In this document: positions 1 to 8,795 of the stretch, piece after piece
How the letters are laid out: the number at the start of each line of letters is the position of its first letter
Numbering within the stretch: the stretch's first letter is position 1
From: Proteobacteria bacterium SG_bin5
GTDB lineage: Bacteria; Pseudomonadota; Alphaproteobacteria; Sphingomonadales; Sphingomonadaceae
Length of the DNA stretch: 41,978 nt
Assembly: GCA_002083475.1 (NCBI GenBank)
Contig: LWDI01000093.1
Span: 1 to 41,978 of the forward strand
Reading direction: 5' to 3'
The notes under the pieces: model-generated
Told to the model about the DNA's origin: nothing
Seen by the model: the letters and a program-made list of their open reading frames with translations, nothing else
Database searches by the model: none
Made by a program: the position numbers and the translations under genes

Positions 1-1
1 G

Positions 2-727
2 ATCGCCGCCGGCGCGGGCTGGACGCTGACCCGCGCGAGCAAGGGGCGCGCGGGGCGCGCCGCGCTGGTGCTCGCCGCGACCACCGGGCTCGCCCAGCGC
101 AGCCTCGACGCGCATGTGCGCGACGTGCTCCGCCCGCTCGAACGCGGTGATCTCCCCGCCGCGCGACGCGCGCTCGCGATGATCGTCGGGCGCGACGTGG
201 AGGCGCTCGACGAGGCCGGCATCGCCACTGCCGCGATCGAGAGCCTGGCCGAAAGCTTCGGCGACGGTATCGTCTCCCCCGCCTGCTGGCTCGCGCTCGC
301 CGGCCTGCCGGGGCTGTTCGCCTTCAAGCTGGTGAACACCGCCGATTCGATGATCGGCCACCGCACGCCCGAGCTGGAGGCGTTCGGCTGGGCGGCGGCG
401 CGCGCCGACGATGCGATGAACCTCGCCCCCGCGCGGCTCGCCGGCGTGCTGCTCTGCGCGGCGGGGGGCGGCGGCTGGGCGGTGATGCGCCGCGACGCGG
501 GGCGCCATGCCTCGCCCAACGCCGGCTGGCCCGAAGCGGCGATGGCGGGCGCGCTCGGCCGTCGGCTCGGCGGGCCGGTCAGCTATGAAGGCGTGCCGGC
601 GGCGCGCCCGTGGATGGGCGACGGGCCACCGCCCGATGCCGCCGATCTCGCCCGCGCGCTCGCGATCTACCGGCGGGCGTGCGCGCTGCTCTGGGCCTTG
701 GCGGGAGCGCATTCGTGGGCGCGCTGA
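2..727 (+). CDS. cobD: Adenosylcobinamide-phosphate synthase CobD/CbiB, 5' end missing
   Basis: Integral membrane enzyme that joins aminopropanol (phosphate) to adenosylcobyric acid, giving adenosylcobinamide (phosphate) late in cobalamin synthesis. The reading frame is open from the first base of the window; 241 residues are visible against a usual length of a little over 300, so the N-terminus lies to the left. Family signatures are clear: the ESLAES..DGIVSP block, then LVNTADSMIGHRTPE, then the DDAMNLAPARL block. The TGA stop overlaps the ATG of cobQ (TGATG), so the two genes are translationally coupled in one operon. The substrate made by CobQ is the one used by CobD, which supports both calls. 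The GTG at position 68 is internal and is not the start. Confidence 0.95.
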   Translation: MAAGAGWTLTRASKGRAGRAALVLAATTGLAQRSLDAHVRDVLRPLERGDLPAARRALAMIVGRDVEALDEAGIATAAIESLAESFGDGIVSPACWLALAGLPGLFAFKLVNTADSMIGHRTPELEAFGWAAARADDAMNLAPARLAGVLLCAAGGGGWAVMRRDAGRHASPNAGWPEAAMAGALGRRLGGPVSYEGVPAARPWMGDGPPPDAADLARALAIYRRACALLWALAGAHSWAR

Positions 728-2181
728 TGCTCCAGGGAACGGGGTCGGACGTCGGCAAATCGGTGCTCGTCGCCGGGCTCTGCCGGCTGTTCGCCGATCG
801 CGGGCTTCGCGTCCGGCCGTTCAAGCCGCAGAATATGTCGAACAACGCCGCCGCGACCGCCGAGGGCGGCGAGATCGGCCGCGCGCAGGCGCTGCAAGCG
901 ATCGCCGCGCGCGTCGCGCCGAGCACCGACATGAACCCCGTGCTGTTGAAGCCCCAGTCCGATCGCACCGCGCAAGTCGTGCTGGATGGCCGCGTCCATG
1001 CGACCTGCCACGCGGGGGAATATCAGCGGCTGCGCGCGACGTTGCTGCCGGCGGTGCTCGCCAGCTACCGCCGGCTGCACGCGGCGGCCGATCTCGTGAT
1101 CGTCGAGGGCGCGGGGAGCCCGGCCGAAATCAACCTTCGCGACGGCGACATCGCCAATATGGGCTTCGCGCGCGCGGCCGGGGTGCCGGTGGTGCTGGTG
1201 GGCGACATCGATCGCGGCGGGGTGATCGCCGCGCTGGTGGGCACGAAAGCGGTGCTCGACCCCGAGGACGCGGCGCTGGTGCGCGGCTTTCTGATCAACA
1301 AGTTCCGCGGCGACCCCGCGCTGTTCGACGATGGCTATCGCGCGATCGCCGAGCGCACCGGCTGGCAGGGGCTCGGGCTAGTGCCCTGGCTCGCCGAGGC
1401 GGCAACGCTGCCCGCCGAGGACGCGGTCGCGCTCGGGCGCGCGGCGCCGGGGGCGGAGGCGGGGCGGGCGGTGATCGCGGTGCCGATGCTGCCGCGCATC
1501 GCCAATTTCGACGATTTCGACGCGCTCGCGCACGAGCCCCGCGTCGCGCTCCACATGGTCCCGCCCGGCCGGCCGCTGCCGATCGCCGATCTCGTCATCC
1601 TGCCGGGCAGCAAGGCGACGATCGCCGATCTCGCTTTCCTACGGGCGCAGGGGTGGGACGTCGACCTACACGCGCATGTCCGCCGCGGCGGGCGCGTGCT
1701 CGGGGTGTGCGGCGGCTATCAGATGCTGGGCGAGCGGATCGCCGATCCGGAGGGCATCGAGGGGCCGCCGGGCGCGGTCGCGGGGCTCGGCCTGCTCCCC
1801 GTTTCGACCGTGATCGGGCCGATGAAGCGCGTGCGCCCCATCACCGGCCGCCTCGCCGCCGCGCCGGTGCCGTTCCAGGGCTATGAGATCCACGCCGGCG
1901 TCACCACCGCGGCGCCGGGCACGCCGCCGCTGCTGCGCTTCGACGATGGCGCGCTCGACGGCGCGGTCGCGCGCGACGGCCGGATCGCGGGCGCCTATGT
2001 CCACGGCCTGTTCGACCGACCCGAGATGCGCGCGCATTGGCTCGGTCTGATCGGCGCGGCGTCGGACGGCCTCGACCGGCGCGAAGCGATCGACCGCGCG
2101 CTCGATGCGATCGCCGCCCAACTGGCGACGGCGATCGACGTCGATCGGCTGCTCGCGGTCAGCGCGGCGGCGCGACCATGA
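727..2181 (+). CDS. cobQ: Cobyric acid synthase CobQ/CbiP
   Basis: Glutamine-dependent amidase that adds four amide groups to adenosylcobyrinic a,c-diamide, giving adenosylcobyric acid. The 484-residue product has the expected family length. The N-terminal ATPase domain carries the P-loop GTGSDVGKS at residues 4-12 and the PQNMSNNAA motif. The C-terminal class I glutamine-amidotransferase domain shows the nucleophile Cys328 in GVCGGYQMLG and His426 in YVHGLF. The ATG at 727 was chosen because it overlaps the cobD stop and places the P-loop at the usual distance from the N-terminus; the frame is open further upstream, but only through cobD. An alternative GTG lies 12 bases upstream. The product acts in the cytoplasm. 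Confidence 0.96.
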   Translation: MLQGTGSDVGKSVLVAGLCRLFADRGLRVRPFKPQNMSNNAAATAEGGEIGRAQALQAIAARVAPSTDMNPVLLKPQSDRTAQVVLDGRVHATCHAGEYQRLRATLLPAVLASYRRLHAAADLVIVEGAGSPAEINLRDGDIANMGFARAAGVPVVLVGDIDRGGVIAALVGTKAVLDPEDAALVRGFLINKFRGDPALFDDGYRAIAERTGWQGLGLVPWLAEAATLPAEDAVALGRAAPGAEAGRAVIAVPMLPRIANFDDFDALAHEPRVALHMVPPGRPLPIADLVILPGSKATIADLAFLRAQGWDVDLHAHVRRGGRVLGVCGGYQMLGERIADPEGIEGPPGAVAGLGLLPVSTVIGPMKRVRPITGRLAAAPVPFQGYEIHAGVTTAAPGTPPLLRFDDGALDGAVARDGRIAGAYVHGLFDRPEMRAHWLGLIGAASDGLDRREAIDRALDAIAAQLATAIDVDRLLAVSAAARP

Positions 2182-2202
2182 TGGGCGGCCGTAAGCTGGC
2201 GC

Positions 2203-3291
2203 CTAACCCTGCCCGCTGCGTCGCCAGAGCACGCCCGCCAGTCGTCCCGCGAGCGCGGGCACGCCCGGGGCGAGCAGTAGCCAGTCGCGGATCATCGGCC
2301 CCGGACTCGCGCCGATCACGCGCTTATAGCCACTGTCGCCCGCCCCCCAATCGACCCGCTCGATCCCGCGCGCCCGGGCCTCGACCAAATTGCGCCAATA
2401 CAGCAATTTGCCCGGCGAATGTTTGGCGAAGGCCGGATCATAGCTGTTCGCGATCGCATATTTGAGCGCACCGCGATCGAGATCGAAGCTGAACGCGGCC
2501 GGGGCGCCGTCGATCGTCAGCAGCGCGGCGTGGAACATCGCGGCGAGCGCCGGATCCTCGGCCGCCGCGCGCCAAAAGGCGCCGTGGCCGGTGCGCGTGA
2601 ATTTGGCGTCGCGACCATCGGTGCGCGCGGCGATCCAGCTCTTCTCCTCGACCTGGGCGAGCGCGTCGAAGCCACCATGGGCGAGCGCGGCGCCGTCGAG
2701 GAAGCGCCATTCGGGCACGCCGTGGCTCGCGAGATGTTTTTCGTGGAAACGGTTCTTCTTGAGCGTGGAGTTGCGCGGCCAGGCGCCGGTCGCGCTTTCG
2801 GCGGCGATGTCGAGCAAATAGCTTTGGGCGATGTCGCGCGCGAGCACCACCCAGCCGCGCGCGCGGGCGGCGGCGATCAGCCCCTCGGCGCTCGGATCGC
2901 CGTCATAAACCGGGCCGATCCGCAAGGCGCGCAGCCGGGCGCGCAGCGCCGTGACCAGCGCGTCGAATGGCGTGTCGAACGGCGCGGCGCCCTCGGCGAC
3001 CGGAAAGCCGCGGAACGGCCAATAGCAACCCGGCACGCTCGCCGCGCGCAACCAAGCGGGTCCCCAGCCGATGATCGGCAGCGCGGCGATCGGCGCCCCG
3101 CCCTGCTCGACGAGCCATGTCTCGGCGGCACCGCCATAAGCGTGGAGCGCCGCCGCGAACCATTGCCGGCGCAGGAAAGCGTGGCTCGCGGGCGCGGCTT
3201 CGGCGACGCGGTCGATCGCGCGCGGCAAGCCGGGCAGCAGGCGCGCGACCGGCGCGACGACGAGATCGCTGGGGGCGACGGGCTTGTTCAT
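2203..3291 (-). CDS. GNAT-superfamily acetyltransferase (BioF2/CelD/FemAB-like, Acetyltransf_6)
   Basis: A 362-residue cytoplasmic protein with the long, two-lobed GNAT arrangement of the Acetyltransf_6 family, whose members act in polysaccharide, cellulose or peptidoglycan-bridge acylation. The seen markers are the basic NSTLKKNRFHEKH segment near the middle, the FSFDLDRGALKYAIANSYDP strand, and the C-terminal SPGKLLYWRNLVEARARG ... DWGAGDSGYKR block, which resembles the acyl-CoA/tRNA-binding part of FemAB-like proteins. The ATG at 3291 begins MNKPVAPSD; the longer open frame upstream runs antisense through the DUF2721 gene and is not used. It is convergent with cobQ (21-bp gap) and divergent from the DUF2721 gene. 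The substrate is unknown. Confidence 0.8.
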   Translation of the reverse strand: MNKPVAPSDLVVAPVARLLPGLPRAIDRVAEAAPASHAFLRRQWFAAALHAYGGAAETWLVEQGGAPIAALPIIGWGPAWLRAASVPGCYWPFRGFPVAEGAAPFDTPFDALVTALRARLRALRIGPVYDGDPSAEGLIAAARARGWVVLARDIAQSYLLDIAAESATGAWPRNSTLKKNRFHEKHLASHGVPEWRFLDGAALAHGGFDALAQVEEKSWIAARTDGRDAKFTRTGHGAFWRAAAEDPALAAMFHAALLTIDGAPAAFSFDLDRGALKYAIANSYDPAFAKHSPGKLLYWRNLVEARARGIERVDWGAGDSGYKRVIGASPGPMIRDWLLLAPGVPALAGRLAGVLWRRSGQG

Positions 3292-3375
3292 CGCGCGCGA
3301 GCCTAACAGCCGCGCCTTACCAAGGCGTTGGCGGCAACGCTTGACGCGCGCGGCTGGGCGCGGCTTGGTGGCGCC

Positions 3376-3834
3376 ATGAACATGCCCGCCGTCGCCACCA
3401 TCGCCCAGACCATCTCGCTCTCGGTGAGCCCGGTGTTCCTGCTCGCCGGGTTGGGCGCGATCCTGAACCTGATCGCGGGGCGGCTGGCGCGCGTGGTCGA
3501 TCGCGCGCGCGCGCTCGAAGCGCTTCACCCGCGCAGCCAGGGCATGGAGCATGACCGGCACGTCGCCGAACTGCGGCTGCTCGATCGGCGAATGGCGATC
3601 ATCAACGCCGCCTTGTTCCTGGGCGTGGCGAGCGCGATCGCGATTTGCGTCGTGGTCGCGCTGTTGTTCCTGGCCGAACTCGCCGATCTGCGCATCGGCA
3701 CGATGGTCGCCTTGTTGTTCATCCTGGCGATGGTGCTGGTAACGCTTGGGCTGATCTTCTTCCTGATCGAGGTACGGCTGTCGCTCAGCGCGACGCGCGT
3801 GCGCGTCGAACTGCTCGAGCGCGAACGGCGCTGA
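3376..3834 (+). CDS. DUF2721 family membrane protein
   Basis: A 152-residue inner-membrane protein of unknown function. Three hydrophobic segments are visible: about residues 8-32 (QTISLSVSPVFLLAGLGAIL region), 75-100 and 105-130. A basic, amphipathic stretch (RLARVVDRARALE) follows the first segment, as is typical of DUF2721. The C-terminal segment is charged (RVRVELLERERR). The ATG at 3376 was chosen so that the hydrophobic helix starts near the N-terminus; the open frame begins 48 bases earlier without a good start. It is transcribed divergently from the acetyltransferase, with 84 bp between them for both promoters. No functional inference is possible beyond membrane location. Confidence 0.8.
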   Translation: MNMPAVATIAQTISLSVSPVFLLAGLGAILNLIAGRLARVVDRARALEALHPRSQGMEHDRHVAELRLLDRRMAIINAALFLGVASAIAICVVVALLFLAELADLRIGTMVALLFILAMVLVTLGLIFFLIEVRLSLSATRVRVELLERERR

Positions 3835-4018
3835 ACTCCCGCGCGGCGGCGCAAAAGGATTGAAGTTAATCAAGGGTTGAGCGGGCTTGGCGAGCTTCCC
3901 TTCATCTGTTGAGCGCACTCACCGAACGTATCGCCGTCACGACTTGCTCGCTTGATCGAAAATGGACCGCCGCCGGCTCGACTTGAGCGGGCTCACCCGA
4001 TAAAGGCGCGCGCCTGCC

Positions 4019-4651
4019 ATGACCGTTCCCGTCTCGAAAAGCCTCAAACCGCCGCGCGCCCGTCGCCCGATCGATCCCACCAGCGACGGCCGCTATGCCC
4101 GCAGCCGCGCGACGCGCGACAAGATCGTCACCGCGCTGCTCGATCTGGTGCGCGAGGGCGACGTGTCGCCCAGCGCCGCGCGCGTCGCCGAAACGGCGGG
4201 CGTGGGCCTGCGCACCGTGTTCCGCCATTTCGACGAGATGGACACGCTCTACCGCGCGATGGCCGAGGCGATCGAGCGCCAGGTGATGCCGCTGATGCTG
4301 AAGCCCTTCACCAGCGAGCATTGGCGCGACCGGCTGCGCGAGCTGACCGAACGGCGGATCGAAATCTACGAGACGATCATGCCCTATCGCATCTCGTCGA
4401 GCATCAAGCGCTTCCAGAGCGCCTTCCTGATGCAGGGCTATCAGCGCCAATTGGAGCTGGAGCGCACGTCGCTCCACGCGATCCTGCCGCAAAAAGTGAT
4501 CGACGACGACGCCACCGCGAGCGCGATCGAGGTCGCGACGAGCTTCCAATGCTGGCGCCGGCTGCGCCACGACCAGGGCCTGGCGATCGAACCCGCGCGC
4601 GCGGCGATCTTCGCGCTGCTCGAGGCGATGCTCGCGCGGATCGGGGACTAG
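4019..4651 (+). CDS. TetR/AcrR family transcriptional regulator
   Basis: A 210-residue repressor-type protein. The N-terminal TetR DNA-binding domain spans about residues 30-78: the ATRDKIVTALLDLVREG helix, then VSPSAARVAETAGVGLRTVFRHFDEMDTLYRAM, which contains the helix-turn-helix and the characteristic TVFRHF recognition helix. The C-terminal half is helical and ligand-specific, with no recognisable signature. The first 25 residues are basic and proline-rich, an extension before the HTH. The gene stands alone: 184 bp upstream are free, and 87 bp separate it from the exported operon on the same strand. It could control that operon or itself, but no operator palindrome was recognised. Confidence 0.88.
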   Translation: MTVPVSKSLKPPRARRPIDPTSDGRYARSRATRDKIVTALLDLVREGDVSPSAARVAETAGVGLRTVFRHFDEMDTLYRAMAEAIERQVMPLMLKPFTSEHWRDRLRELTERRIEIYETIMPYRISSSIKRFQSAFLMQGYQRQLELERTSLHAILPQKVIDDDATASAIEVATSFQCWRRLRHDQGLAIEPARAAIFALLEAMLARIGD

Positions 4652-4738
4652 CGCAGATCGTTACACCTACTTGATTTTCCCCAACGACGACTTTAGCCTT
4701 GCGAATAAAGGGGCAAGGCCTTTGGGGAAAGGCACAAA

Positions 4739-5488
4739 ATGAAGGCGATCCGCATGTTACTGACGGCATTTGCCGTCATGCTATTTGCACAACAAGCGGT
4801 GGCGCAAGAGCGCCGCGCGGTAAAGAACGGCTTCGATCTGTCGGCCGCCAGTAACAAGAGGATTATCGTCTTTCGCCCCAAAGTAATCGTGAGTGCGCAA
4901 TCGACCGGCGGCATGTTCGAGCCCAACGCTGCTTGGACCGACGAGGCGCGCAAAAATATCGAAGTTGCGCTCGCGGCGCGCCAGCAAGCACTCGGCAACA
5001 TTATCGTCCCCGCGCCCGACGCCATGGGAGAGGATGCCCGGCGCGTGCAGGAATACACTGCGCTATTTGCTGCGGTTTCGCGCGCGGTGATTGACTATCA
5101 GTTCTTTATCGGCAATCGGTTACCCACAAAAAAACGCGACAATAAGGCAGATGTCTTCGAATGGACGCTTGGTAGCGAGATAGCATTGCTACCAGAAGCG
5201 AAAGACGCCGATTATGCTTTGTTTATCTTCAATAGGGATGCTTATGGCTCAACCGGCCGTAAGTTGTTGCAGGTGGTGGCGCTGCTCGGCCCCGGCATCG
5301 CGATCAAATCAGGCGAACATGAGGGTTTCGCGGGGCTTATTGACTTGAAGACGGGCGATCTGCTTTGGCTGAACGCCGACAAGGCAATGGGGGGCGATGT
5401 CCGCACCCCTGAAGGCGCCCAGAAGCGCGTCGCGCAGTTGCTAGAGGGCTTCCCCGGCGCGAATGCGCCGTCGGGCGCCGCGCGATGA
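4739..5488 (+). CDS. Exported protein of unknown function, first gene of the M48 operon
   Basis: A 249-residue protein with a clear Sec signal peptide: MKAIRMLLTAFAVMLFAQQAVAQ, probably cleaved after AQQAVA. The mature part has no cysteine cluster, lipobox or motif that I recognise. Segments such as KRIIVFRPKVIVSAQSTGGMFEPNAAWTDEARKNIE and HEGFAGLIDLKTGDLLWLNAD suggest a compact periplasmic domain; the second resembles the end of proteins that report static/turnover content of the cell envelope, but this is a resemblance only. The ATG at 4739 follows a weak GGAAAGG at 4725-4731. The last four bases overlap the M48 protease start (ATGA). Codon use is less GC-biased than in neighbouring genes. 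Confidence 0.75.
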   Translation: MKAIRMLLTAFAVMLFAQQAVAQERRAVKNGFDLSAASNKRIIVFRPKVIVSAQSTGGMFEPNAAWTDEARKNIEVALAARQQALGNIIVPAPDAMGEDARRVQEYTALFAAVSRAVIDYQFFIGNRLPTKKRDNKADVFEWTLGSEIALLPEAKDADYALFIFNRDAYGSTGRKLLQVVALLGPGIAIKSGEHEGFAGLIDLKTGDLLWLNADKAMGGDVRTPEGAQKRVAQLLEGFPGANAPSGAAR

Positions 5489-6708
5489 AACGCGCTTTCC
5501 GCGCGGGCATTATGGCGATGCTACTGCCGCAGAGCGTGCTCGCCAGCACACCCGAAGCGGCGACCCTACCGCCATATAGCACCGCCTATCAGCCCAGAGG
5601 CGTCGACGAGATTGGCGCTTGGCAGCGGGCCGACGAAAGCGAACGACTGCTCGCCAATTCGCCTATCGTCATCCGTGACCCCGCGCTCAACGCCTATGTC
5701 CGCGACGTGCTTTGCCGCACGGTCGGCGCCGACCGTTGCAACAGCGTACGTCTCTATATTCTGCGCACGCCGTTGTTCAACGCGAGCATGGAAGCCAATG
5801 GCACGATGCGCGTCTACTCTGGCCTACTGCTGCGGGTGCGGAACGAGGCCGAGCTGGGCGCCGTGCTGGGACATGAGTTCGGCCATTTCGAGGCGCGGCA
5901 CACCGTGGCCGGTTTCAAGGCGGCGCGCGGCGCGAGCGACTATCTTAGCTGGCTGGCCGTGCTGTCCGCCGCCGCCGCCGCCTGGGCCGGTGGCGTCCCC
6001 TCCGGCAGCGGTAGCTACCGCAACGCCGAGTTGTCGGTTTATGGTGATCTTTACCGCTTCAACCGCGATCAAGAGCGCGCCGCCGACCGGTTGGGGATTG
6101 GCTATCTCAATGCCAGTCCGCTTAGGCCGCAATCGGCAGCCCGGGTATGGCAAAATCTAATGGCGGAAACCGAGGCATCGGCGGCAGCCAAGGGGCTGAG
6201 CCGGCCGCGCTTCGATAGAGTGCTGTTCTTCGCGACGCACCCGCCCGAAGCCGAGCGGGCGGCGACGCTCGCGGCACTCTCGCGCCCCGAGGGCGCGACC
6301 CGCGACGACGGCGCCGAGCGTTATCGTCAAAATCTCGCACCGTGGTTACCGGGTTTCCTCGACGATCAAGTCAAACTCAACGATTTCGGTGCGAGCGACT
6401 ATCTCATCACCGCTCTTGCCGAAAACGGCTGGACCGCGCCGCTATGGCGTGCGCGCGGCGATTTGTATCGGGCACGCGGCAATCCTCGCGATCTTGTGAA
6501 CGCTGCCGACTTTTATACGAAAGCCGTGGCGCTCGATCCCAACCTCGCGGAGGCACGGCGAGGCCTGGGGCTGGCGCTGCTCAAAACCGGCCAAGCCAGC
6601 GAAGGCCAACCCCATTTGCGGCGCTATCTGGAGCTGAAGCCCGATGCACCCGATGCGAGCATGATCCGCATGCTCGCCGGATCGACCGAAGACGAGGGAC
6701 GACGATGA
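5485..6708 (+). CDS. M48 family zinc metalloprotease with C-terminal TPR repeats
   Basis: A 407-residue exported protease of the Oma1/BepA/LoiP (M48) type. An N-terminal signal peptide (MKRAFRAGIMAMLLPQSVLAS) directs it to the periplasm. The catalytic HEFGH (His130, Glu131, His134) lies in the expected LGHEFGHFEARH context, and the third zinc ligand is Glu197 in QERAADRLG. A conserved NASMEANGTMRVYSGLL strand precedes the active site. Residues about 335-400 form one to two tetratricopeptide repeats (YTKAVALDPNLAEARRGLGLALLKTG), as in BepA, which uses its TPRs to contact outer-membrane assembly. It overlaps both neighbours by ATGA junctions, so the three products are probably made together. 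Envelope quality control is the likely role, by family. Confidence 0.9.
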   Translation: MKRAFRAGIMAMLLPQSVLASTPEAATLPPYSTAYQPRGVDEIGAWQRADESERLLANSPIVIRDPALNAYVRDVLCRTVGADRCNSVRLYILRTPLFNASMEANGTMRVYSGLLLRVRNEAELGAVLGHEFGHFEARHTVAGFKAARGASDYLSWLAVLSAAAAAWAGGVPSGSGSYRNAELSVYGDLYRFNRDQERAADRLGIGYLNASPLRPQSAARVWQNLMAETEASAAAKGLSRPRFDRVLFFATHPPEAERAATLAALSRPEGATRDDGAERYRQNLAPWLPGFLDDQVKLNDFGASDYLITALAENGWTAPLWRARGDLYRARGNPRDLVNAADFYTKAVALDPNLAEARRGLGLALLKTGQASEGQPHLRRYLELKPDAPDASMIRMLAGSTEDEGRR

Positions 6709-7298
6709 GCACGAAGTGGATTGGAACCGCGCTCCTTGCCGGCATGCTGCTCGTGCTGTCCCCGGCGCTTGGGCATGGTTATCGCGAAAAAGGCAAGCCG
6801 GTCGCGGTCGCGGGAGCCGCAATGATCGTGACTCCCGTCCGTGACTGGAATCAATTGTCGGGCAAGCCAGGCAAGAAAGCAGAAATTTGGACGCTCGATG
6901 GCGAGCAACTCAATGCGGTAACCTGGTATGGCGCGATCACACCGGGTGAGCCCCTGATTCGCGAGGCAAGCAAAAAGCGCAAGCCACTGCCCAAATTCGC
7001 TCTTGAAACATTATTGGTCGAGCTGCCTGAGCTGCTTGAGGCGACGTATCGCAGCGCGCGCGATATTGGGACCTTCACTGTAACAAGCACCGAGCCTGAT
7101 CGTTTCCTCGGGCAAAGTGCGGTCCGCTTCACTTATGACTATGTTGACGAAAACGACCTGCCGCATCGGGGCGAGGCGCGCGCGACAATCGCCAAGGGCC
7201 AACTCTATATGGTGACGTTCGACGCGCCACGATTGCACTTCTTCGAATCGTCGCTCCAAGATTTTCGCCAGCTTTGCGACAGCGCGAAATTGCCGTAG
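6705..7298 (+). CDS. Exported protein of unknown function, third gene of the M48 operon
   Basis: A 197-residue protein beginning MSTKWIGTALLAGMLLVLSPALGHGYRE, with a typical signal peptide. Its mature part reads as a single small beta-rich domain: IWTLDGEQLNAVTWYGAITPGEPL, then SARDIGTFTVTSTEPDRFLGQSAVRFTYDYVDEN, ending in a strand-rich AKGQLYMVTFDAPRLHFFESSLQDFRQLCDSAKL. This resembles generic periplasmic proteins that hold or monitor a substrate, but no family is assigned. The ATG at 6705 overlaps the protease stop (ATGA); the open frame further upstream runs through the protease gene and is not used. Only one cysteine, near the C-terminus. It is followed by an 85-bp gap before ndh. Confidence 0.75.
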   Translation: MSTKWIGTALLAGMLLVLSPALGHGYREKGKPVAVAGAAMIVTPVRDWNQLSGKPGKKAEIWTLDGEQLNAVTWYGAITPGEPLIREASKKRKPLPKFALETLLVELPELLEATYRSARDIGTFTVTSTEPDRFLGQSAVRFTYDYVDENDLPHRGEARATIAKGQLYMVTFDAPRLHFFESSLQDFRQLCDSAKLP

Positions 7299-7383
7299 CT
7301 GGCGCGCACGCGGGCTTCAATTGCCCGGCATTCTTCCGTATCGCGGGCGATAGGATCGCCCACGCGAAGCAGGGGAGCGCGCG

Positions 7384-8694
7384 GTGAAGAAGACGCAGAT
7401 CGTCGTGGTCGGGGGTGGCGCGGGCGGGCTGGAACTCGTCACGCGGCTCGGCAAGAAATTCGGGCGCGCGCGGCACGACATCATTCTCGTCGAGCGCAAC
7501 CGCACGCATATCTGGAAACCCCTGCTCCACGAAGTCGCCGCCGGCTCGCTCGACGCCAATCTCGACGAGGTCGGCTATCGCAGCCACTGCCACCGCTGGG
7601 GCTATCGTTATTTTCAGGGCACGCTCGAAGACATCGATCGCGACCGGCGCGAGATCATCCTCGCGCCGCTGGTCGACGAGGATGGCAGCGAGCTGATCGG
7701 GCGCCACCGCATCCGCTATGATTATCTGGTGCTCGCGACCGGCTCGGTCACCAATGATTTCGGCACGCCGGGGGTGCGCGCCAACTGCCTGTTCCTCGAC
7801 GATCGCGCGGCCGCCGATCGCTTCCGCTCGCGCCTGCTCGATCATTGCCTGCGGGTGTCGCGCGCGATGATCGCCGAGCCGAGCGTCGACGCCTATGTCC
7901 GCGTCGCGATCGTCGGCGCGGGGGCGACCGGGGTCGAACTCGCCGCCGAACTCTTCAACGCCGCCGCCGCGCTCAGCTATTATGGGCTCGAAGTGTTCGA
8001 CGAGCGCCGGCTGAAAGTGACGCTGATCGAGGCCGGCCCGCGCATCCTGCCCGCTTTGCCCGAAAAGCTCGCCCAGGCCGCGCATGAGGAGCTGGAGGCG
8101 CTCGGCGTGCGCGTGCTCACCGGCACCAAGGTGAGCGAAGTCACCGAACGCGCGGTGCTCACCGCCGATGGCGGCGCGATCGAGGCCGATCTGCGCGTTT
8201 GGGCGGCGGGGGTGCGCGGCGCCGAGCGGATGGCGGGGATCGGCGGGCTCGAAACGACGCGCAACCACCAGCTCGTCGTCCGACCGACTCTGCAGACGAG
8301 CCAGGACGAGCGGATTTACGCGATCGGCGATTGCGCCGCGTGCCTCCTCCCCGGCAGCGAGCGCCCGGTGCCGCCGCGCGCCCAGGCGGCGCACCAAATG
8401 GCCTCGACCGTTTACGACAATCTGCTGCGGGCCATGGCGGGGCGCGGACAGCGGCCCTTCGTTTATCACGACCATGGCTCGCTCGTGTCGCTCAGCCGCT
8501 ATTCGACGGTGGGGAGCCTGATGGGCAATTTGGTCGGCGGGCGGATGGCGATCGAGGGGCGGCTGGCGCGGCTAGTCTATGCCTCGCTCTACCGAATGCA
8601 TTTGATCGCGATCCATGGCTGGCTGAAGGGCCTGGGGCTGGTGGTGGTGGGCCATGTCAACAAAATCGTGCGGCCGCGACTGAAGCTGCACTAG
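7384..8694 (+). CDS. ndh: Type II NADH dehydrogenase (NAD(P)/FAD-dependent oxidoreductase)
   Basis: Non-proton-pumping respiratory enzyme that passes electrons from NADH to quinone at the inner face of the cytoplasmic membrane. The 436-residue product has the two Rossmann motifs of the family: GGGAGG at residues 10-15 for FAD and GAGATG at 178-183 for NADH. The intervening HIWKPLLHEVAAGSLD and the later IYAIGDCAA (FAD-binding) match Ndh. The C-terminal region (VGHVNKIVRPRLKLH and the preceding hydrophobic helix) is the amphipathic membrane anchor. The start is a GTG. It is a single gene, followed directly by a palindromic repeat that probably terminates it. It could alternatively be called a sulfide:quinone-like oxidoreductase, but the quinone-site pattern favours Ndh. 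Confidence 0.9.
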   Translation: MKKTQIVVVGGGAGGLELVTRLGKKFGRARHDIILVERNRTHIWKPLLHEVAAGSLDANLDEVGYRSHCHRWGYRYFQGTLEDIDRDRREIILAPLVDEDGSELIGRHRIRYDYLVLATGSVTNDFGTPGVRANCLFLDDRAAADRFRSRLLDHCLRVSRAMIAEPSVDAYVRVAIVGAGATGVELAAELFNAAAALSYYGLEVFDERRLKVTLIEAGPRILPALPEKLAQAAHEELEALGVRVLTGTKVSEVTERAVLTADGGAIEADLRVWAAGVRGAERMAGIGGLETTRNHQLVVRPTLQTSQDERIYAIGDCAACLLPGSERPVPPRAQAAHQMASTVYDNLLRAMAGRGQRPFVYHDHGSLVSLSRYSTVGSLMGNLVGGRMAIEGRLARLVYASLYRMHLIAIHGWLKGLGLVVVGHVNKIVRPRLKLH

Positions 8695-8795
8695 AGCGAT
8701 TTCCAGGCAGGTGGAATCACCTGCCGACTCGGAAATCGCGGCAAATCAAAGATCTAGAGCGGCGATCCGATGCAATCGGATCGGAAACCGCTCTA
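8695..8795. repeat. Composite palindromic intergenic repeat after ndh
   Basis: Two adjacent nested stem-loops. In the first, GCGATTTCC (8696-8704) pairs with GGAAATCGC (8731-8739), and inside it GGCAGGTG (8706-8713) pairs with CACCTGCC (8718-8725). In the second, TAGAGCGG (8755-8762) pairs with CCGCTCTA (8788-8795), and inside it CGATCCGAT (8763-8771) pairs with ATCGGATCG (8775-8783). It begins right after the ndh stop codon. Repeats of this form are, to my knowledge, dispersed between genes in sphingomonad genomes. It probably acts as a terminator or mRNA-end stabiliser for ndh; that role is inferred. Confidence 0.8.

Noticed and set aside
507..1886. Long frame over cobQ on the same strand
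   Set aside because: Arg- and Ala-rich translation of the wrong frame of cobQ, whose true frame is confirmed by its motifs.
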